Assembly: GCF_016097555.1 (NCBI RefSeq)
Contig: NC_054713.1
Location: 41,672,390 to 41,736,389, forward strand
Reading direction: 5' to 3'
DNA length: 64,000 nucleotides
From: Gigantopelta aegis
Taxonomy: Eukaryota; Mollusca; Gastropoda; Neomphalida; Peltospiridae
Below are positions 56,960 to 64,000 of the stretch, piece after piece. Within the stretch, counting starts at the first letter, position 1. The number at the start of each line of letters is the position of its first letter. The notes beneath the pieces were generated by a model. It saw nothing but the letters and a program-made list of their open reading frames with translations. It was not told the DNA's origin and searched no databases. A program made the position numbers and the translations under genes.

Positions 56960-59760
56960 AGGTGGATCGAGATATTATTTTGGTTTTATTTTGTACAGGT
57001 CTATCGAGGTATTGTATTGGTTTTATTTCACACAGGTCTATCGAGGTATTGTATTGGTTTTATTTTACACAGGTCAGTCGAGGTATTGTATTGGTTTTAT
57101 TTTACACAGGTCAATCGAGGTATTGTATTGGTTTTATTTTACACAGGTCAGTCGAGGTATTGTATTGGTCTTATTTTACACGGGTTTATCGAGGTATTGT
57201 ATTGGTCTTATTTTACACAGGTCTATCGAGGTATTGTATTGGTTTTATTTTACACAGGACAGTCGAGCTATTATATTGGTTTTATTTTACACAGGTCAGT
57301 CGAGGTATTATATTGGTTTTATTTTACACAGGTCTATCGAGGTATGGTATTGGCTTTATTTTACACAGGTAGATCGAGGCATTAGATTGGTTTTATTTCA
57401 CATAGGTATATCGAGGTTTTATTTTACACAGGTCTATAGGTAGATCGGTTTTAGGTCTATAGAGGTATTGTATTGGTTTTATTTTGGGTCTATCGAGGTA
57501 TTGTATTGGTTTTATTTTATACAGGTCTATCGAGGTATTGAGGTATTTTATTGGAGGTTTATTTTTTACACAGGTCTATCGAGGTATTGTATTGGTTTTA
57601 TTTTATACAGGTCTATAGAGGTATTGTATTGGTTTTATTTTGTACAGGTCTATCGAGGTATTGTATTGGTTTTATTTTACACAGGTCTATCGAGGTATTG
57701 TATTGGTTTTATTTTACACAGGTCTATCGAGGTATTGTATTGGTTTTATTTTACACAGGTCTATCGAGGTATTGTATTGGTTTTATTTTACACAGGTTTA
57801 TCGAGGTATTGTATTGGTTTTATTTTACACAGGTCTAGTATTGTATTGGTTTTATTTTGTACAGGTCTATAGAGGTATTGTATTGGTTTTATTTTACACA
57901 GGTCAGTCGAGGTATTATATTGGTTTTATTTTACACAGTTCAGTCGAGGTATTATATTGGTTTTATTTTACACAGGTCAGTCGAGGTATTATATTGGTTT
58001 TATTTTACACAGGTCAGTCGAGGTATTATATTGGTTTTATTTTACACAGGTCAGTCGAGGTATTATATTGGTTTTATTTTACACAGGTCAGTCGAGGTAT
58101 TATATTGGTTTTATTTTACACAGGTCTATTGGGATATTTTATTGGTTTTATTTTATACAAGTCTATCGAGGTATTGTATTGGTTTTATTTTACACAGGTA
58201 GATCGAGGCTTTACATTGGTTTTATTTTACACAGGTAGATCGAGGCTTTTTATTGGTTTTATTTTACACAGGTCACAGGTCTATCGAGGTATCGAGGTAT
58301 TATATTGGTTTTATTTTACACAGGTCTAGGTATTGTATTGGTTTTATTTTACAGTCTATCGAGGTATTGTATTGGTTTTATTTTACACATGTACAGGTCA
58401 CACGTATCGAGGTATTGTATTGGTTTTATTTTACACAGGTCTATCGAGGTATTGTATTGGTTTTATTTTACACAGGTCAGTCGAGGTATTATATTGGTTT
58501 TATTTTACACAGGTCAGTCGAGGTATTATATTGGTTTTATTTTACACAGGTCAGTCGAGGTATTATATTGGTTTTATTTTACACAGGTCAGTCGAGGTAT
58601 TATATTGGTTTTATTTTACACAGGTCAGTCGAGGTATTATATTGGTTTTATTTTACACAGGTCAGTCGAGGTATTATATTGGTTTTATTTTACACAGGTC
58701 TATTGGGATATTTTATTGGTTTTATTTTATACAAGTCTATCGAGGTATTGTATTGGTTTTATTTTACACAGGTAGATCGAGGCTTTACATTGGTTTTATT
58801 TTACACAGGTAGATCGAGGCTTTACATTGGTTTTATTTTACACAGGTAGATCGAGGCTTTACATTGGTTTTATTTTACATAGGTAGATCGAGGTATTTTA
58901 TTGGTTTTATTTTGTACAGGTCTATCGAGGTATTGTATTGGTTTTATTTTGTACAGGTCTATCGACGTATTGTATTGATTTTATTTTGTACAGGTCTATC
59001 GAGGTATTGTATTGGTTTTATTTTACACTGGTCTATCGAGGTATTGTATTGGTTTTATTTTGTACAGGTCTATCGAGGTATTGTATTGGTTTTATTTTAC
59101 ACAGGTTTATCGACGTATTGTATTGATTTTATTTTACACTGGTCTATCGAGGTATTGTATTGGTTTTATTTTGTACAGGTCTATCGAGGTATTGTATTGG
59201 TTTTATTTTGTACAGGTCTATCGATTTTTTATCGACGTATTGTATTGATTTTATTTTACACTGGTCTATCGAGTTTGTATTGTATTGGTTTTATTTTGTA
59301 CAGGTCTATCGAGGTATTATATTGGTTTTATTTTGTACAGGTCTATCGAGGTATTGTATTGGTTTTATCGTGTACAGGTCAATCGAGATATTTTATTGGT
59401 TTATTCTGCACAGGTAGAGATGTATTATACTGATTTGATTTTATACAGGTAGAGAGGCATTATATTATTTTAATGATGCACAGGTAGATAGAGGTGTTAC
59501 ATTATTTTTCAAAGGTAAGTCCATATTTTATATTCGTTTCATTTACACAGGTAGATCGAGATATATTGGTTTTATATTATACAGGTAGATCGAGGTATTA
59601 CGTTGGTTTTATTTTCCAAAAGTATATCGACAGTATATACTGGTTCTACTTTAGACAGGTAGATCAAAAATATTGGTTTTATTTTACACATGTAGATCTA
59701 GGTAGTATATTGAATGAATGAATGAATGAATGAATGTTTAACGAAATCAACAGAGGTAGT
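56960..59760 (+). repeat. 37-bp minisatellite, block 1
   Basis: Roughly 70 units of GTCTATCGAGGTATTGTATT plus GGTTTTATTTTACACAG, with GTCAGTCGAGG and GTAGATCGAGG variants. Every unit carries a pyrimidine-rich TTTTATTTTACACAG|GT, the same as the real acceptor of the final lectin exon. Open frames (GIVLVLFYTG, YWFYFTQ) exist in all three frames only because the unit has few stops. Confidence 0.97.
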
Positions 59761-60632
59761 AAATGCATAATGGTTTTATTTTGCACAGGTAGATGAAGGT
59801 ATTATATTGGTTTTATTTTGCACAGGTAGATGAAAATATTATATTGCTTTTATTTTGCACAGGTACGGTAGATGAAAATATTATATTGGTTTTATTTTCC
59901 ACAGGTAGATGAATGTATTATATTGGTTTTATTTTCCACAGGTAGATGAAGGTATTATATTGGTTTTATTTTGCACAGGTAGATGAATGTATTATATTGG
60001 TTTTATTTTACACAGGTAGATCGAGGTATTATATTGGTTTTATTTTACACAGGTAGATGAAGGTATTATATTGGTTTTATTTTGCACAGGTAGATGAAGG
60101 TATTATATTGGTTTTATTTTACACAGGTAGATGAATGTATTATATTGGTTTTATTTTCCACAGGTAGATGAATGTATTATATTGGTTTTATTTTACACAG
60201 GTAGATGAAGGTATTATATTGGTTTTATTTTACTCAGGTAGATGAAGGTATTATATTGGTTTTATTTTCCACAGGTAGATGAAGGTATTATATTGGTTTT
60301 ATTTTCCACAGGTAGATGAATGTGTTATATTGGTTTTATTTTACACGGGTAGATGAATGTATTATATTGGTTTTATTTTCCACAGGTAGATGCAAGTATT
60401 ATATTGGTTTTATTTTACACAGGTAGATGAAGGTATTATATTGGTTTTATTTTGCACAGGTAGATGAATGTATTATATTGGTTTTATTTTACACAGGTAG
60501 ATGAAGGTATTATATTGGTTTTATTTTACACAGGTAGATGAAGGTATTATAATGGTTTTATTTTACACAGGTAGATCGAGGTATTACGTTGGTTTTATTT
60601 TCCAAAAGTATATCGACAGTATATATTGGTAT
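59760..60632 (+). repeat. 37-bp minisatellite, block 2 (GTAGATGAAGG subtype)
   Basis: About 23 units of GTAGATGAAGGTATTATATT plus GGTTTTATTTTVCACAG. The subtype differs from block 1 in the GATGAA core and has some TTTTCCACAG units. It ends at the solo LTR. Confidence 0.97.
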
Positions 60633-62062
60633 TGTAACAAATCTGTATATTTCCAATACTTTCCTGAATAATCTGATTTGTTGTCTGTCCTTTTTCTACT
60701 TATGTTTGGTTTCTTAATTTTATTCTTGGTTTCTGAACTCCGTATACTAACATCTTCTAGCACCCTATTAGCACTTTAATCAGCCTTCTATGAATCAGAT
60801 TATTGATGGGTAAAGTTACAGGAACGATCATTCAGATCAATTGATTTGCCAAACAGTGGCATGAGACCATATAATATTGTAATGTTTAGGCTTGGATTTT
60901 ATAGTTAATATTACGTTGTGTAATATTTGGGGAGGGGTTAAACAATAATAATGTTATATTGTATTTTGGGATATCATTTGAGAAGATAATTAAGTTAGAA
61001 TTGTTTATTTTATTTACGTAATTTTTGTTGTAGCGATGTATAATTTTCGGCAATATTCGGCTATAATTAAGTTTGTCGTTAATCTTCGTTATTTCTACGA
61101 AGAATTGTTATGATAGGTTAACCAATCGTCATGTCCGATTAATGTCATGTCATTAATTTGGACCAATGAGAGCCATTCCATGTATTAATGCTAGATTTGT
61201 CCATCCGTTTACTCACTTCCGACTTTCCAACCACAGGTACATGTGTGTTTGTTGATTGTGGGTTTTTTTATGTGTAGATTTTGAATGGCTCTCTCTCACT
61301 CGGTTATTCCAAATTGTGTTTTTAGATTTATTATGTGAGAACCGACAATGATAAGCTATTTATTTATTATGTAATTCATTAACCAAATGGTAGTGTATTT
61401 TTGTTAGTTGTCACCGTCTCGCATTGCATTGCCGTAAACCTTAAAATTATTGTTAGGCATATTTTGCATAGACACTTGAGAGGTTACTAAAGTATTTTTG
61501 AAAGAAGATTATTGGAATTTCGGAGAGAGGAATGGAGTGAAGGAAATATTATTTCTGTTTCGTAAATTACCAAGTATTCCACGTTTGGGAATCTTGTGGT
61601 TTCACGAGTGGAAATGAATGTTTAGGTACGTTTTCGATGGATTTTCATTCTCTTAGAATAAACAAATGGTAATCCATATTGGGATTCTTAATGTTTCATT
61701 GGCGGGGAATTGAATGGTGGTTGAGTTGTGCGAAATTTGAATAATTATTATGTAACCTGTATCTCTCAATGTCAATCATGAAATCTATTAAAAATCTTAA
61801 TTATTTTGCTGGTTAACTGTAATTGTTTTTATGATCTATTGACACCCTTAAATAAACACTGTGAAAAAGGACGACTTATGTGATTATTGTATTAGTTAGT
61901 GAGAAAGGTTAATCATGAGTTTACATATTAAAATGTGAGTTTTTGGAAGTCTACGACCGAAAGGGGTAGCCGAACCCAGCAAGGCATTTTTAGAACTCTA
62001 TTTAATTCGATTCTAGCACCGGTCTATAAGTGGGCACGTGCTGAGAAAGCGAAATCGTTACA
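60633..62062. mobile_element. Solo LTR (Gypsy-like), fossil
   Basis: A 1430-bp element that begins TGTAAC and ends GTTACA, with the 4-bp direct repeat GTAT on either side (60629-60632 and 62063-62066). It has a poly-A-signal-like AATAAA near 61852 and no coding region. The related uninterrupted sequence at about 59640 shows the empty site. It looks like one LTR left after recombination; the strand and the family name are tentative. Confidence 0.6.
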
Positions 62063-62800
62063 GTATTACTTTAGACAGGTAGATCAAATATATTGGTTTT
62101 ATTTTACACATGTAGATCTAGGTAGCATATTGAATGAATGAATGAATCAATGAATGTTTAACGAAATCCCAGTACAAAAACAGAGGTAGTAAATGCATAA
62201 TGGTTTTATTTTGCACAGGTAGATGAATGTATTATATTGGTTTTATTTTGCACAGGTAGATGAATGTATTATATTGGTTTTATTTTCCACAGGTAGATGA
62301 AGGTATTATATTGGTTTTATTTTGCACAGGTAGATGAATGTATTATATTGGTTTTATTTTACACAGGTAGATGCAAGTATTATATTGGTTTTATTTTACA
62401 CATGTAGATGAATGTATTATATTGGTTTTATTTTCCACAGGTAGATGAATGTATTATATTGGTTTTATTTTACACAGGTAGATGAAGATATTATATTGGT
62501 TTTATTTTACACAGGTAGATGAAGATATTATATTGGTTTTATTTTACACAGGTAGATGCAAGTATTATATTGGTTTTATTTTACACAGGTAGATGAAGAT
62601 ATTATATTGGTTTTATTTTACACAGGTAGATGAAGATATTATATTGGTTTTATTTTGCACAGGTAGATGAAGGTATTATATTGGTTTTATTTTGCAAAAC
62701 TAAATCAAGAGTTACACGGGTTTTATATTGGGATTATTTTACAAAGGTAGATCGAGGTAGTATATTGGTTTTATTCTATATAAATAAATTGATGTATTAC
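62063..62800 (+). repeat. 37-bp minisatellite, block 3
   Basis: Mostly GTAGATGAAGATATTATATT-type units, beginning with a duplicate of the 59645-59790 segment (including the GAATGAATGTTTAACGAAAT SINE-tail scrap). Confidence 0.95.
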
Positions 62801-62880
62801 ATAGAGAATAATACATGGGTGGCCGTTAGATACCATTTATCTCTCCACCAGTTGTTTTACAATGTATCTAACGAGCGAAC

Positions 62881-63589
62881 ATTCACAGTCTGGAGCTCGA
62901 CGTTGTAAGACGTGTTTGTTTCGCTCGTGCATACTGCACATGTTTTAATGTGCTCCACTTGGGGATCCTGCATTTTGTTTTGTTTTGTTAGCAAAATGGC
63001 GTTTTCTACTGCGATGTATGCGGCCATTGGAACTGATTGAACGCTGGAATGCTTCTCGTTTCAACAGCCTGCATCACCAGGTTGGATTCTTGTTTAGCGA
63101 GATTCCTTGGCTTCACGTCATTTCTCCGGCTGACTTATGTCGACTTGTTTTTCCGTGTCTCGTATGACGGTTATTCTGCAGAACGCCACGGCTGTTCGCG
63201 TTAGTCTCTGCATGTGCGAGCCTGTCCGCCCCACTCTAAGAAGCGGGGTCGGCTCCTACTACTCTTTTCTAGACTTTACTTTGTTTTATATTGATACCAT
63301 CTCGTATTCTCCGGAGTCGGGCCAGTCCACACCACTATACCAACTCATGACTACAGCAGTAGACCCTAGTCTGATACTCTCTTCCGTTCAGACGGATCCG
63401 GCTTCTCAATATCTGTATTAGAGCACAGCACTACACCTTCAACGTCTATCGACTGTCAATCAAGGGGTTTTCTTGACGAGATGCAACCGTACAAGTTATG
63501 CACCTTAACGGCATTAACGAGGCCATTCACGTGGACATATATATCGGATTTAACTTTTAGACCTTCGTTCAAAAGTTTATGTCGAAATT
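62881..63589 (+). repeat. Dispersed repeat X, copy 2
   Basis: Partner of 22429-23548 but without the TTAA MITE. It interrupts the minisatellite just before the last exon of gene C. Confidence 0.7.
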
Positions 63590-63717
63590 AATTTCATTTT
63601 GCACAGGTAGATGGATGTATTATAGTGTTTTAATTTTCACAGTTAGATAGAAGTATTATATTGTTTTAGTTTGTAGAGGTAGATCATGAGTGTTTATTTT
63701 GATTTTATTTTATACAG
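63590..63717 (+). repeat. 37-bp minisatellite, terminal units, including the real acceptor
   Basis: Three or four degenerate units. The last reads TTTGATTTTATTTTATACAG and is itself the splice acceptor of the final gene C exon. Confidence 0.85.
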
Positions 63718-63932
63718 GTAACTCCAAGTTCTTTATCGGTTTGACAGATGAAGACCACGAAGACATTTTCGTCTGGGAGAATGGAAAGACAGCTAATTTC
63801 ACCAACTGGAATACTAGGGAACCAAACAATCTGAACAACGAAAACTGTGTTTTGCTAATTACAAACACTGGAAAATGGAACGATGTAAATTGCAATAGAC
63901 GAATAGCATACATCTGTGAAAAGGTTGTATGA
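63718..63932 (+). CDS. Gene C terminal exon: C-type lectin domain, C-terminal half
   Basis: Enters in phase 1 (G + GT gives Gly), then NSKFFIGLTDEDHEDIFVWE, NGKTANFTNWNTREPNNLNN, ENCVLLITNTGKWNDVNCNR, RIAYICEKVV and a TGA at 63930-63932. It shows FIGLTD (WIGL-type), EPN and WND, the calcium-dependent sugar-binding motifs, with EPN of the mannose-type class, and the final C...C pair of the fold. There is an NFT sequon. Ligand class is inferred from EPN only. With the PAN exon it makes a secreted PAN-CTLD lectin. Confidence 0.85.
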
Positions 63933-64000
63933 TGACCAGAGGTCAAGCATTCTGAGAGTAATGCTGAAACAATACACGTCCCCTACCGGGCCCGAACATA

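Noticed and set aside
56875-59433. Overlapping plus-strand ORFs of the type RGIVLVLFYTG / YWFYFTQV
   Set aside because: All three frames are open because the 37-bp unit has few stops; they are products of the minisatellite.

Overview
The window is repeat-choked animal DNA with spliced genes, dispersed tRNA-derived SINEs, several non-LTR retrotransposons, MITEs and long tandem arrays. The SINE families (tails of the type GTCGTTAAACAAAACAAAC and CGTTAAATAAAACATTT), the LINE types and the secreted PAN / C-type-lectin / mucin / glycine-rich proteins fit a mollusc; I cannot settle the class from the sequence. There are no bacterial operons, CRISPR arrays or rRNA genes.

Three host genes can be modelled from splice sites with matching reading phases. 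Gene A (minus strand, about 12.15 kb down to 0.81 kb) has a non-coding leader exon, a signal-peptide exon, a 2.5-kb exon of 78-bp repeats encoding a Thr/Ser mucin-like stalk (with a 200-N assembly gap), three small Cys/Asp-rich exons with a DGVDNDCDG...DEE calcium-loop-like motif, and a terminal PAN/apple-like exon. A paralogous PAN terminal exon sits alone at 15.1-15.4 kb. Gene B (minus, 46.4 down to 33.86 kb) has a TATA box, a tiny first coding exon, and two exons that make a signal peptide plus a glycine-rich chain; it carries an in-frame TAA just after the signal peptide and its 9.5-kb second intron holds a 7-kb 41-bp satellite. Gene C (plus, 54.08-63.93 kb) has a PAN exon and two exons that form a C-type lectin domain with EPN and WND calcium/sugar-binding motifs; its 6.9-kb last intron is largely a 37-bp minisatellite whose units copy the intron-exon junction. 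The three genes look like one neighbourhood of secreted, probably surface, mucus or immune-type proteins; that role is inference.

Layout: 0-15.4 kb gene A, the PAN paralog, a hAT-like element, LINE, SINE and Tc1 fragments; 15.9-18.5 kb an APE-type LINE with an expanded ORF1 and a nested SINE; 19.4-20.4 kb a copy of gene B's upstream block and a MITE with a nested SINE; 21-23.6 kb unassigned ORFs and a dispersed repeat with a nested TTAA MITE; 23.9-31.7 kb an I-group-like LINE holding an L1-like internal fragment between 101-bp perfect direct repeats; 33.1-46.4 kb gene B with its satellites; 47-51 kb a fold-back element and a SINE-tail-derived array; 52-64 kb gene C with an inverted repeat around its PAN exon, a solo LTR and the intronic minisatellite.

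The recurring theme is local amplification: arrays appear to grow out of SINE bodies, SINE tails and a splice junction.
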